A DNA stretch of 24,414 bases from Chlorokybus atmophyticus (GCA_009103225.1 RHPI01002533.1:1729928-1754341); one strand, 5' to 3'; numbered from the stretch's first letter, positions 1 through 12,412 are shown. Notes: generated by a model not told the origin, from the sequence alone. Translations and numbers: made by a program.

Positions 1-300
1 GGGAGGGGGTGGCGGGTGGGGTTGCGTAGTGGCACACACAGCACTGCACGTTATTGCACAGCGCCTGTACCTACCTCCTCCACACCCGGCCTATAAAGCT
101 CTCGTGGTTCCTAACAGGTTGGCTACCCTACTTGCTGCACTGCTTCAGATCCCATCACACAGCGCATAGGGCACGTAGTTAAGAGCTAGGAAGAACCCGG
201 GGTGGTGTTCATTAACTGTATGTGAGCTGCTGTTGTATGTGCCTGACGTGCGTGGATGCTGCTGCTATATGACACAACATGCATGTGCACGTGTGACTAT
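1..300 (+). repeat. Left terminal direct repeat of the Penelope-like element
   Basis: This segment matches 3421-3720 at a constant offset of 3420, with 17 substitutions and no gaps in the 300 aligned bases. It opens with a G-rich run, the end of a GGGGGA repeat that is longer in the right copy. Similarity fades near 300-313, where the right copy has about 10 extra bases. Such LTR-like repeats are common around PLEs and often arise from tandem insertion. The upstream end is cut by the window edge. Confidence 0.9.
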
Positions 301-585
301 ACCCTATGCACTTCGCCCCGGATTCTGGTGTAGGAGGGAGGGATGGCGCAAGCCTACCCGCCCAACTTTCATTGCCGGGTGCCAATCCTTGGTGCATGCA
401 CCTTGGATTGCTAGGTAGTGTGCCTGCCATTGCACTGCACAGGTAGGGTTTGCTGGGTTGTATATGTTAGTGGACTTGTGTGGAGCTGCTAGCACGCTGT
501 GTGTTGATGTTATCCCTCGGTTAGTGCCATACATCTCATATGTGAACGCATTCATGTAGACAGGGACCGGACTACCAAGGACAAC

Positions 586-1707
586 ATGTCGCAAGATTGG
601 GAGGAGCATAAAAGAAGGATTTGCAAAGCCCACTACCAGCTAAACCTACCAGTCGTCAACAACTTGCGCCGCAAAAGAGCTAAGCACCTGGCTGACAATA
701 CTGCTTTAAGCCCGATAGATACTACACATGTCATATATGTGATGTATCAGTTGCGTGGGGGGAAAAGCATGTATGTTGGCTTGTCGTGCAACTGAGCTTT
801 TGCTCGATTCAAGCAGCTTGTGCAAAAATGCAACACAGCGGAAGCTACACCATTGGAGAAAGCTTTGCGAGGAGACAGCATCAGTCACTGGGGCATCTCA
901 CAAGTAGAACACATACCTCAACCACTAGAGCTGGACGACATGCAATGGCGAAGATTAGCGAGGACGCGAGAGTTGTTCTGGATGCATTCGCTACAAATGC
1001 AAGCCCCAAAAGGATTCAACCAAAAGCCGCGAGGCCTGCGAAGAATTAGAACTGCCTACACACGTGCATGTGTTGCCATGAAAACACCCGCCTTGCCATA
1101 TAGAAATGAAGCACCTGCAAACAACAACCAAGTTTGGCAGTATGCGTACAGAGACTACGGAAGACGCTACCTGCAGGACTGCATGATACAACGATGGTTC
1201 AGCATCAGCCATCTGTTGCAGTACGATAGACGTAATCATCAGCGTATGCTCAGCCTTTTGCATAGATCTGCACCACATGACCTGGGCCTCCAACCGGCAA
1301 AATCACGTGCTATACACGGCGCTTTGACCAGAGCCATACTGACCTACCCGAGGCCACCTTGCAACGCCAATCGCATGCTGATTAGCTGCAAGTTCCTGGG
1401 AGTGGGAGCAGACGCACTCAATTTGCAACCGGCCATGTCCAGTACAGCGGCACAAGCAGCACTACCTCAACACCTGCAGCGGATGTGGAGAGACCCACTG
1501 GCAGTTTGCAAGTACAATAAAACATTAGCCAAAGCACTGTGCAAGCGCTCTTCGGTTGTCACACGTGTGGCCGTACAAGAGCAGGCGCGGGCTATGTCGT
1601 ATTGCAGCTGCAACACAATATTATACAGACCATACAACAGCCCAACGCTGAGCCACGTCGTGACATGCGACTTCAGCATAGCTAGGTTACAGGCGGTGGC
1701 GGATTAA
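586..1707 (+). pseudogene. GIY-YIG endonuclease-like N-terminal part of the PLE protein, interrupted by a stop
   Basis: The frame opens at ATG 586, is broken by TGA 793-795 and then stays open in the same frame to TAA 1705-1707. Residues 50-66 read VIYVMYQ...KSMYVGLS, which fits the paired tyrosine core of GIY-YIG nucleases. After the stop, AFARFKQLV supplies a basic helix. ELFWMHSLQ...PKGFNQ, about 60 codons further on, fits the glutamate helix and closing GxN of the family. In Naiad/Chlamys elements this domain nicks target DNA to prime reverse transcription. The segment from 1060 to 1700 is Arg/His/Ala-rich and has no domain I recognise. The TGA falls inside the nuclease fold, so it is probably a disabling mutation, although suppression or a recent nonsense change cannot be excluded. 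Confidence 0.7.
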
Positions 1708-3296
1708 TGGGGAGAGGCACAAAGTTCAAAATGCCAGCGTTGGCAACAATGGAAGCAAGCTTGCGAGCAGGTATAAGAACACTATACCGGTGGGCAGAGA
1801 CACAAGAAGCCAGTCACAACCAGTCAGAGTTGCTCAGGCCGTGGGTACATGCAGTAGTTGACAACCTGCAGCAACAAGCAGCAGCAGCGCCACCACCACC
1901 AACACCAGCAACCAACAACAGCCCTACCGTGACAATGATGAACAACACAATTATTGGCTACTTACACCACGCCTTTGTCGTAACCCAGGTGGACAAGTGT
2001 GCGGGCACATATGCAGTGGTGTGCAAGCGGTATTACTTGCAATGCATCACAACAGAACTGGCCACGCCTATGTACGAGTTGTGGGAGCAACCAGCGCACC
2101 AAGTCATCGCAGCACACGCCCAATTCAATGCTCACCACGGCTTTAAACATCACCCATACGGGTCAACCCCCAAGTTACTACACCTCTACCTTACTGCCAA
2201 GCTACACAAAGCACTCCCCAAACTGAGTGTACAAGACCCAAGCGTCAGTACATGCTGGATCTTGAAGGACTCCATGGGCTTTGACCATCTCCAGGACCTC
2301 CTCAACACAAGAAGAGCACAACAAGACAGAGTTCCTCAACATGCTGACCTACGACTTCACGACGTTGTACACCAACCTACAGCACGAAGACCTGGTGGAT
2401 AACATAGCAGAAGTTATGCGTGAAGTCTTTGCCTATCAGCTACTACATCGGAGGGCAACCACTCTGCACGTCACCGTCAATGCTGGAGTGGTCGCACACA
2501 GATGGGCGACAGGCTCTACAATCATTGCAACGCAAGGGACGACCAAGGTCTTCACAGAAGGGTGGCTGAATGTGCTATTGCGCTATGTCTGTGCCAAACT
2601 GTACGTACAACAGCACAAGACAGAATCCAAAGGCAACGCATAGGGATACCAATGGGGAACAACGCGGGGGTCTACTTAGCGAATATGGACCTGTATGCAT
2701 ACGAGCTGAGGTGGCTGAGACGACTACGCCCCTTGGTGGACAGACCCCTGTTCCTAAAGCTGGTGTCCAGGATAGTGCACTTCGTTGATGACCTCCTCGT
2801 CATCGACATGTTAGAGTTCACAGAGTCCATGTACATGTCAGAGACAGCGGTGACGGGAGGCATCTATCCTGCTCATATGCTCACGCTGGTTCAAAAAGCC
2901 ACATGCACTGCTATCCACTTTTTGGACAGTCTCGTGTTTCAGTCTGTTCATCATGGAGTTTGCAAGCGATCCTATGACAAGCTGCGAGAACCAGACTTTA
3001 AAGGGGTCCCAGTGTTGCGGTCACCTCACCCAGCGTCAGCAATCGCAACTACAAGCAAGCTAAATGTCGTCATCTCGCAATACATACGCTTCACAACACT
3101 GTGCACATTCCGCACACACTTCCTGCAAGAAATGCATTGCTTGCTTCGAAACATGTGCAGGCAAGGGTACAGCAAGCGTCAGCAGCTGTTTCTGCGACTG
3201 AGGGCCAAGATGCAGCAACAGGCGGACTACATCTACGACGTCTCACCGATGCAACTGTACATGCTCGTGGCGAAAGCATGCGAGGCAATCACATGA
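1707..3296 (+). pseudogene. Penelope-like reverse transcriptase, frameshifted
   Basis: Three overlapping frames together give a PLE/TERT-like reverse transcriptase. Frame 3 (1707 to about 2310) has VVTQVDKCAGTYAVVCKRYY and YLTAKLHK, typical of the fingers region. Frame 1 (to about 2640) has motif A, YDFTTLYTNL, with its Asp at 2353-2355. Frame 3 again (to TGA 3294-3296) has GIPMGNNAGVYLAN (motif B) and HFVDDLL with the catalytic Asp pair at 2787-2792. It then continues with FLDSLVFQ, YDKLREPDF and a C-terminal thumb-like stretch containing GYSKRQQ. All catalytic aspartates survive, but the two internal frame changes prevent a full-length product. Residues between 1860 and 1930 are Gln/Ala/Pro-rich low complexity. 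No nuclease follows the RT, consistent with the permuted N-terminal arrangement. Confidence 0.85.
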
Positions 3297-3403
3297 GGGG
3301 AGCAGCTAGTCTGCCCTCATGCACATCAAGCAGGGCTAGCCATACTAACACTAACCCTAACAGTGCATACAACAGCACAACAGGTCCAGAACAAAGGACT
3401 AGC

Positions 3404-3432
3404 GGAGGGGGAGGGGGAGGGGGAGGGGGTGG
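3404..3432 (+). repeat. (GGGGGA)n run, G-quadruplex candidate at the head of the right PLE repeat
   Basis: Four or more runs of five G separated by single A residues, followed by GGTGGCGGATGGGG. This satisfies the usual G4 pattern. The left PLE repeat begins inside the equivalent run at the window edge, so the tract belongs to the element. Confidence 0.7.
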
Positions 3433-3720
3433 CGGATGGGGTGGCGTAGTGGCACACACATCACTGCACGTCATTGCACAGCGCCTGTACCTACCTCCTC
3501 CACATCCGGCCTATCAAGCTCTCGTGGTCCCTAATAGGTTGGCTACCCTACTTGCAACACTGCTTCAGATCCCATCACACTGCACATAGGGCACGTAGTT
3601 AAGAGCTTGGAAGAACCCGGGGTGGTGTTCATTAACTGTATGTGAGCTGCTGTTGTATGTGCCTGACGTGCGTGGATGCTGCTGCTATATGACATTACAT
3701 GCATGTGCACGAGTGACAAT
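3421..3720 (+). repeat. Right terminal direct repeat of the Penelope-like element
   Basis: Second copy of the terminal repeat, offset 3420 from the left copy with 17 mismatches. It begins about 125 bases after the RT stop codon and ends near 3720-3742, after which the sequence is unique. It includes a conserved stretch from about 3580 to 3690 with only one change between copies, possibly the promoter or a structured RNA region; that role is inference. Confidence 0.9.
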
Positions 3721-3744
3721 ACGGCCTATACCCTATACTTGTAC

Positions 3745-5692
<1,948 letters not shown>

Positions 5693-6548
5693 TTGCGCCA
5701 CACAAGTGCGCCGCACTTCACCGCACTCCATGGTTTGCCTTCATCAGGCCTGGCGTGTTGCCCAAGCAGTCCCCTGCACGCCTTCTAGCGCTGTGTATAT
5801 GTAGTGCAGCTTCAACTCTCAACGGCAGTTGTCTAGATGCGTGCAGCACGGACAACATGCAATGCGCTAGGCTGTAGGTGTGTTGATGTGTGCCATACCT
5901 AGTGCAGCCATGAAAAACTTTGCATTGTGGTATTGTTAGCAAACCAGTATGTCCGTCAGCTATGTTCCCAGGGTGGGTTGATGAATGCGCCACACGCAGT
6001 TGGGTGGGTGATGGCAGCATGTCAGTGACTGATGTACTTGATGATTGCTGCTGTCGCTCATTGGTCTTGGCGCAGGTGCAGTCCTGCCTGCACGCTTGCT
6101 GCAAGTTGGACGCCTTTCCACTACCTGTCTTTGCCTTCCAGTGCCCTGCTGCAGATGCCACTGCTTACCTGGGACTTGGGCATGTGATTGCGGTATCTGC
6201 ATCTCAAGTATCTACATACTGCCTCATTGTGGGATTGTGTGCGGGGCGGGCGGCGAGGCAATGCCCGCTGCAGACCCCTGCATGCCGAGCCTATGATGTC
6301 GCGCTGGGGGGCATGGTGTGAGTACAACATATCGGATGCAGGGAGTGTGAGGCGGACACCGTTGTTCGTCGTTCGGTGTTGGTGTTAGGTGCTTGTGCGT
6401 GTGGTGGTGTGTACAAAAGATGGAGTGCTGATAAGCCCGCATGCATGGGATTATAAGCATGAGAAATGCATGTTGTCATGCACATCCTGCAAGCAATCAG
6501 TCAACAGCAGTCACAATGCTATTATACCACAGGGCTAGGTACTTGTAA
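5693..6548 (+). terminator. Presumed calmodulin 3' UTR with candidate TGTAA polyadenylation signal
   Basis: No gene is visible after the calmodulin stop. Chlorophyte mRNAs commonly use TGTAA rather than AATAAA as polyadenylation signal. The first TGTAA downstream that I see is at 6544-6548, which would give a long but not unusual 3' UTR. If the organism is not a chlorophyte this call fails. Confidence 0.3.
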
Positions 6549-7825
6549 CGTACCAAACTACCACTACTTGGCTACCCCGTTAGTCATGTATGTATGTTTG
6601 ATCATCACCTGCATTTGACAGCACCAGCAGCGTCAGGCTGATGTTGCACGATCGTGCAGCGGTATGAGAGCACGAGCACAAGCATTCAGCGTGCGAATGC
6701 GCCCTCTCCTCTCCCTTCCCCTCCTCTTCTTCAATCCCCCTGTTTCCTCTCCTCCTCCCCCGCGCCTCTCTCTCTTCTCCCGCCACGTCCGTCTCCCTTG
6801 CTGGCGATGCAGCAACCCTTGGTGATGTGCGTGCGGGAGGGCCCCTCTGCCCTGCCCCTCTGCGGTCCTGTGTCCTTGGGTGCGTAGTGCCAGTCCGCAC
6901 TGCATGCAGTAGTAGCGGCGCTGTTGCTGGCGGTTAGGTCTTGATGGTGGGGTTGGGTGGTGGGGTTGGGTGGTTTCTGTGGATAGGCATGATAGATGTT
7001 GCCAATTACTCTTGCACGTTCATCTTGATTGTGAGCTTTACTGTGACGCTTCCCCTGCTCTTATCTACAATTGCTGTGTTGGTATACATACAATGGACAT
7101 GATGACTTTTTGTCTAACTAACGGGGCAGGGGTTTAGCGTGTTAGGTAGAGTAGGCAGCTCGATGATGAACTGCTGATGTAGAGTGTTTGCATGAGTTGA
7201 CGTGTGTTGAGTGCATGTTATGCTGGTGTTGTGTGTGCTTTACACCTTGCATGCGGCTATACTAGCATACGATCTCTTATATAAAATACAGCCTACCCTC
7301 CTCGGCAATATTAAAGGGAGGAGCTGCGGCAGTGGCTGCGGTGCCGGGATGGGGTCATGTCGCTTAAGGCCCTCTGACTACCGAGGCAGATGCGGCGCTT
7401 GCTTAGCATGACAGTGTGTGTGTTTGTGTCTGTGTGTAAGGTTGTATGTCGGTTGTGTACGGTTGGGCATAGAGGCAGTTAGGTATGGCATGTAGCAAGA
7501 TCAGAGGTTACACTTTTTGCAAATGGCTTGAGTGCTTTAGGATTGTGAAATCGGGCTTAGAATAGGCCAAAAACAGCTGTCATTGCAATTCGGACAAGAT
7601 TTTATCTCGAATGCACATAATGCTCATCATAACAAATGAATTAATTCCTACGTGAAAACATGATGGTTTTTACACTATTTGCAACTTTTCGAGATACATA
7701 AAGCGACATCCACGGCAGCACATTATACACGGAAAACATGATTCAACATCCACTACAGCAACTTGCATTACTTTGGTAAACAATCTACACTTAGCCAAAA
7801 AATGTACAAACCTAGCTATGTTACT
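6549..7825. other. Intergenic region without recognisable genes
   Basis: Contains a polypyrimidine tract (about 6705-6790), a G-quadruplex candidate (6949-6970) and TG-rich stretches near 7411-7440. Open frames across the pyrimidine tract are composition artefacts (Pro/Ser/Leu or Arg/Gly/Glu-rich) and are not called. Confidence 0.6.
6949..6970 (+). other. G-quadruplex candidate
   Basis: GGGGTTGGG and then GGGGTTGGG again, separated by TGGT. The spacing meets the four-tract, short-loop G4 rule. Function is unknown. Confidence 0.45.
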
Positions 7826-10634
7826 TCACAACACCTCAAGGATGGCCTCATGCAGCTCGTCCCGTATGCAAAACAACGACTCCCTTATACCTTTCCATGT
7901 CTTTAGCTTGGACTTATTGCGGGTAAGTCGTTTACTTTTTGACTCCCGCTCCAACGTGACCTTGGGTACGCACCGCGCAATAAGTAAGCTGGTACTCTTA
8001 CCTTTTGTGGGGTTGAGGCGGTAGGAACCACAAAGACCGTTTTCGCAACTCTTGAACTGGGACATGTTGTTGTGTGAGCCGAAATATACAGCTGTAATGT
8101 AGAGGGTGTCCAGCAGCACCCTGTTGCTATAGCTGTCCGCACGGGTTGTCGTTTGACAATTTCTTTCTGCCTCCTCCACACATTAAGGATTTGATAAGGT
8201 GCATCTTTGTCGTGATCTTCAGCGCTCCCGTCTGAGGATACGATGATGAGATTACCTTTTGTTAAGGTCATTGCCAGCGTCTCTTCGTTTAGCATTGGCG
8301 TCTGCAAGAAAGCAAGCACTCATATTACGGAAACTATAGTACCCTGCTTGCATTGGCACGCATTGCAAGATGTTGGACGTCCAGTAACTTGCAAGCTCAG
8401 CAATGTCTCTCATGACGTCCATGTACAAGGGTGCATAGACAGCAAGCAATGCCGGCTATTGAACCTTCATTAACTTGCAAGCTCAGCATTGTCTTACATA
8501 ACATCCAGCTACACATGCTGGCAACTATTCACTTTTAACATCTCATGCAAATCCGAATGTTTAATTCCTGCACTGCACTTTTCTTCTCTTCTTAAATGCT
8601 TACCTCTTGCTCAGCTTCTTCCGCTTCATTATCTCCAGCCACGAGCACCTGCTGCTTCCACCTGCCCGCATACTCCTTGTCGACACAGCTAAAATGCAAC
8701 TCCTCGACACATGGTGCACAAAAGCAAGCGAGCGCACGGGACATGAAGCGGTCCGCTTCACCCGTCGCTCGCACGGCCTGGAACTTCATAGTGCCTGGCA
8801 CTATCCGGTAATTGCATCCTTCCGATTTATGCACAACCTCGTCAATGTTCAAAAGGTGAAAAAAGCGCTTTTGCACACACGCCTCGCCTTCTTGAGATAT
8901 ATACGTGGATACAACTCCTCGGGCCAGGTGCTCATTAGCGTAATGTGCCGCGGACTTCGCATTCACTATATGTTCTCCCTGCAGCACTGCCCTGTTCAGA
9001 AGGTGCTTTAATGCTCCTCTCTAGCCGTCATGTTCTCCTTTACCGTGCTGAGGGCAAGGATAATGCCACTCCAGCTTTATATGACAATAAGCCGCATGGT
9101 CGTCCTCGCATTCAACAGTCGATGCAAAAGTCGTGAGAACATGCACTTCAAACTTTGCTAATTGTCCAAATTGTTTTGCGCACTTGAATTGCCAATTCAA
9201 CTGCAGCGTACGGTACGGTAGTTGTCACTCCAATTGACGATTTTGTGTACATTAATGTCTTGAGCCGATACCCCCAAGGAGTCTTATGATGCAATGATGC
9301 ATCATGAAGCTGTCTTTGCTCATGTGATCTGTAATAAAGAAGTGCACCTGCGTGAAATATGACAAAATCAATTTTTGTCAGGGGCAAGTCAGCTATAATA
9401 GGTCTATTACCGTAACACATGATGCTTTACCTCTTTCATGTGCACATGCTCCTCATCTGTAGACTCGATGCCATCGACTACAATCCGCGCGTGCCGATGC
9501 ACTATCATGACATAGATCACTACAGGTGCGGATTAAAGTGCTGCTACATCAGCTCGGTGTTTAGGCGAATGGGACAGTTTCCCGAAAAGTCACTGATTAT
9601 AACAATGGTGCGGCTATTACAAATCTCTGTAAGCATTGTCGTTGCTGAGAAGCTTGCCACGAACTCAGACACGCGTGCCAGCGAAAGTCCTCCTGTATAG
9701 GTCGGTATCGCATGCGGAATGCCGAGCAAGTAAGCAAATGCATGGCAAAATCCAAGCATCGTACTCCATGACAGAACCATTAATAGCGCCCTCTCTGCTT
9801 TCGCTTTTCGTAAAGGGATGGACAGAGTCGCGTAGTGACGTCTCGTAAATCTATAAGACAATTCGGAAAAAGCTTGTCCCAGCCACACCGACTGGATTCT
9901 CCTTCGACACAGCGCTTCTTATGATACTCTTCACGAGGCTCCTTTGGGCACATGATAGAGTTCACAGCGTCTGATAGATGGCGGAAATCCTTTGCGGGCC
10001 AGTCAACACTTGCTATACATGATATAATTGCAAGGACCGTTGCAGCCGCACATAGTCTGTACCTTTTAAACAATATGTAAGCGGTAGGCGGCTTGTACGA
10101 TCTTGAAGGTCGAGTAATTGCCAGCTTGATTACCTCACAGCAATCGCAGGAACGGTGACAATTATCATTATGCCGCAGGCGCATAAAATTGGTAAGGGCG
10201 TCTCACGTCTCCTTGTTCTTTGTGTGTGCTGAACAAACACAGACATGCCAAATGTCCCGTCCTCCCCTATAATTTGGTTTCAGCTTTTTGAATGTGCGCT
10301 GCTGTACTTTTATTTTTGGATGCTGCTCTTGGAATATCAGAAACAGCTCTGTGTGCGTGCTGCCTTTTTGATTTCTTCTAAGAATTTTGTTACGCAGCCT
10401 CTTGTTAGTGGTTTCATGTTGAGCGTAAATTTGATCGCGTTTGGATGCAGACTCTCTAGTGTTCTCATGCCAAAACTGTGTGATCAAATTGCATACGGCC
10501 ACACGCAAGCTGTCTTTGCGTTTGCTACGCCGCTTCAGGCTCCAGTCACTCCGAATGGATCTCAGCTGATAGAACCGGTGACGTTTGATTTTAAGAAGTG
10601 CAGCGACCTTCTGCGTAACATGTGCACTATCTTA
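7826..10634 (-). pseudogene. Relic of a large transposase-like protein (uncharacterised DDE/RNase H-fold family), many frameshifts
   Basis: Read on the minus strand, successive frames give an ordered set of motifs. QFWHENTRESASKRDQI and IKVQQRTFKKLKPNY followed by HVCVCSAH lie at 10203-10508. A Cys/His cluster (YHKKRC...CGWDKLFPNC) lies at 9780-10184. ISDFSGN, a likely first catalytic Asp, is at 9577-9594, then APVVIYV. NWSDNY is at about 9218-9235 and HGKGEHDG at 9024-9047. GTMKFQAV, ALACFCAPC and a closing Trp (GRWKQQ) lie at 8592-8987. EDHDKDAPYQIL and YITAVYFG in 7826-8319 look like a C-terminal extension. This order matches a widespread, unnamed transposase-like family that I recall from algae and invertebrates. 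Frame changes and stops fall inside conserved blocks, so it is a pseudogene rather than an intron-rich gene. I cannot name the superfamily, and no terminal inverted repeats were found. Confidence 0.6.
8388..8506 (+). repeat. Short direct repeat inside the transposase relic
   Basis: TAACTTGCAAGCTCAGCA at 8388 recurs at 8471 (18 of about 18 bases), and the following 18 bases are similar. The offset is 83. The rest of the 83-base interval is not duplicated. Confidence 0.6.
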
Positions 10635-10639
10635 GACTT

Positions 10640-10920
10640 TTAACAACACACTGCTACCGGTTTTAATGAGCACGGCTCGTGCATGACGATGAGATTCTGT
10701 TCTTGCTGCCTTGACATTTCAATAAGCTTTTCGATACATTTCGGCAACGGTGCGAAGGGTTGGGGCATCGGCAACAGCCTTAAGATTCATCGTCTTGGAT
10801 GGCAGCGTGCAGCAATAGTTGCTTAGTCAAAAGATCTTCAAGTACCATCGATGTTGCCTGGGTTGAGTTGCCATAGACTCTGACAATGTCCTTGGCTTTG
10901 TCGCTTGATATACGACCAAC
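10640..10920 (-). pseudogene. Possible N-terminal continuation of the transposase relic
   Basis: On the minus strand a short open stretch (about 10780-10920) reads VGRISSDKAKDIVRVYG and on to LEDLLTKQLLL before a stop. Its position and orientation just upstream of the relic suggest an N-terminal part. It has no motif strong enough to prove it. Confidence 0.25.
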
Positions 10921-11001
10921 CGTCCACCTGAAGGTAAAATGCTACAGTGAGGGTTTACGGTGTAGAAAACTCAGAACCCACCCAAGCCCACAGTAATTAA
11001 G

Positions 11002-11289
11002 GTTACTGGACCTCCAAGATCTAAATATTGGGGGGTGAAAGGTATAGCCGACTTGAGATCTTGGAGGTCGAGTAACGCACAGCGGGTGAGGTTAATGAAA
11101 CCTCCAACATCTCAGACATCGAGGGCTGAAAGGGTATTGCCGACCTGAATTCTCGAAGGTTGAGTAACGCACAGCGAGTGAAGTTACTGAACCTCCAAGA
11201 TCTCAGACATCGAGGGGTGAAGGGTATTGCAGACCTGAGTCTTGGAGGTCAAGTAACGCACAGCTAGTGAAGTTACTGAACCTCCATGA
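11002..11289 (+). repeat. Tandem array of hairpin-forming units, 89-92 bp period
   Basis: Three units start at GTTACT/GTTAAT 11002, 11091 and 11183, and a fourth begins at 11272 and is cut after about 15 bases. Each unit starts GTTACTGGACCTCCAAG-like and ends with the reverse complement, CTTGGAGGTCGAGTAAC-like, before a CGCACAGC spacer. Unit 1 has 21-base arms (11002-11022 and 11056-11076) with one mismatch. Related sequence occurs at 20436-20492 and, as a half-unit, at 10099-10121. Confidence 0.85.
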
Positions 11290-11596
11290 TCGCAAGCCTG
11301 CGGCCTGGCATGCAATGGAGATAAAAATGCCTGTAACGCAATCTTGCAAAATGAAAACTTTAACACCTCTGGGCTGAAGGGCTTTGGGTGCGGTTGTGAC
11401 AATATGATCTAAATAGTAAAGCAACTGCAAGAAACACAGTAACGAGGCAACACTTGTGTGTATATGCATGCGTGTGCTCTTGCATGTGGACTTTGCATCA
11501 CTATGGGTGTGTGACAGTAAATGCCACATGTTAACGAATGGCGGCTCCCCTACAGTTCATTGTCTTATCATGCAGGGACGTATTACACAAGCAACA

Positions 11597-11622
11597 TGTG
11601 TGTGTGTGTGTGTGTGTGTGTG
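11597..11622 (+). repeat. (TG)13 microsatellite
   Basis: Uninterrupted TG dinucleotide run. The surrounding 11400-11780 contains nothing else that I can support. Confidence 0.95.
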
Positions 11623-12217
11623 CGCAAGTGTCTTGACTTGCTGCACTGTGTGCATGCAATTCTGTGTTGCGTTTTCGTTACTGCCTGCAAGCTCACAATC
11701 CTACTGATGCGGTAACCAGTGTGTGAATTGATTGCATTACAGCAATATCAATTTGCAACCGTTTTCAAACACCTACAAGATTGTAACACACGAATGTTGT
11801 TACGTGCTAAGTGGCGCCATTTGCAATCCCGCCGGTGGAACCCTCCGGCAGGAGCGCTGGGACAGCCCAACCCTCACTGTATAACTTCATGTCCTTAGCA
11901 GTATGAAATGCTGTGGCTTAAACCAACCCACCAAGACGTCCTAACAGTTAACAAAGCACTAAGCTGCAACGGACTTGGCTCCCGCCGCCAGCTATGCCCC
12001 TCACACCCCCACCCATACCCCCGCCCAAAGCCAGACTCATTTACCACCTACCGCACCTAACTTGTTAACTTGCAACTTACCGATTGCAAGCTTCAGCTAC
12101 ACTCTAAACAGTGCCAACTATTGAGAAGCACTAGTGGTCGGCTGAAACACAACCGCCGCCGCCAACGACGATTACAACACCGCCACCGCCGCTATACCGG
12201 AGTGCTACCGCTATGCG

Positions 12218-12412
12218 GTTCCCCGCCCTTATTTAATGAGAAATAAAGGTCCCAACGGGATAAACACAGCCATTAAAGTCGTTTTATGGCCTTTATAGTC
12301 CCTAATAAGGTGTTATGTTACTTAACACCGATATGGACTTGAGACATGAGTCTCAAGTCGATATCGGCCGCATGGCGGCGCTGCTAACGCAGCGACCGCC
12401 ATGGCCAGGGGA
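12218..12412 (+). repeat. LTR core with an inverted diverged copy at 24016-24220
   Basis: Reading 24016-24220 on the minus strand aligns with this stretch: CTTATTTAAT-like palindrome, AACGGG, a TA-rich segment, GAGACATGAGTCTC, and then GGCGGCGCTGCTAACGCAGC against GGCGGCACTGCTAATGCAGC and ACCGCCAT.GCCAGG. The pair flanks about 11.6 kb in opposite orientation. It is most simply explained as two LTRs of related families. Confidence 0.75.
12328..12367 (+). repeat. 40-base near-perfect palindrome in the LTR
   Basis: Arms of 18 bases (starting CCGATATGGACTTGAGAC and closing GTCTCAAGTCGATATCGG) with a single mismatch pair and a central ATGA. The inner GAGAC...GTCTC is conserved in the inverted copy at 24069-24090 although the outer arm differs, which suggests the fold is maintained. 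Confidence 0.8.

Larger units (their letters stand above)
1..3740 (+). mobile_element. Penelope-like retroelement, Chlamys/Naiad type (N-terminal GIY-YIG), degenerate
   Basis: A Penelope-like element (PLE) bracketed by two direct repeats, 1-300 and 3421-3720. Between them lie, in order, a GIY-YIG nuclease-like segment, PLE reverse transcriptase motifs and an untranslated G-rich tail. PLEs copy RNA into DNA at a nick, usually cut by their GIY-YIG nuclease. Most have that domain at the C-terminus; an N-terminal position is known from the Chlamys/Naiad clade, and Chlamys elements are found in green algae. The reading frame is interrupted by a TGA at 793-795 and moves frame 1 to 3 near 1705, 3 to 1 near 2310-2335 and 1 to 3 near 2640. 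This copy therefore looks inactive. The window starts inside the left repeat, so the true left end is unseen and no target-site duplication can be tested. Confidence 0.85.

Noticed and set aside
3345-3362. Telomere-like CTAACACTAACCCTAAC near the end of the PLE
   Set aside because: Only one CCCTAAC unit. PLEs that target telomeres lack the nuclease domain that this one has.
5718-6330. Open frames on both strands after calmodulin
   Set aside because: No motif, mutually overlapping, and located in the probable 3' UTR.
6580-6905. Arg/Gly/Glu-rich minus-strand frames
   Set aside because: They are translations of a polypyrimidine tract with no domain and biased composition.
7826-8319. Rearrangement placing catalytic motifs after the C-terminus of the transposase relic
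   Set aside because: The SSDGSAEDHDKDAPYQIL block first looked like a misplaced catalytic motif, but it fits better as part of a C-terminal extension, so no permutation is needed.
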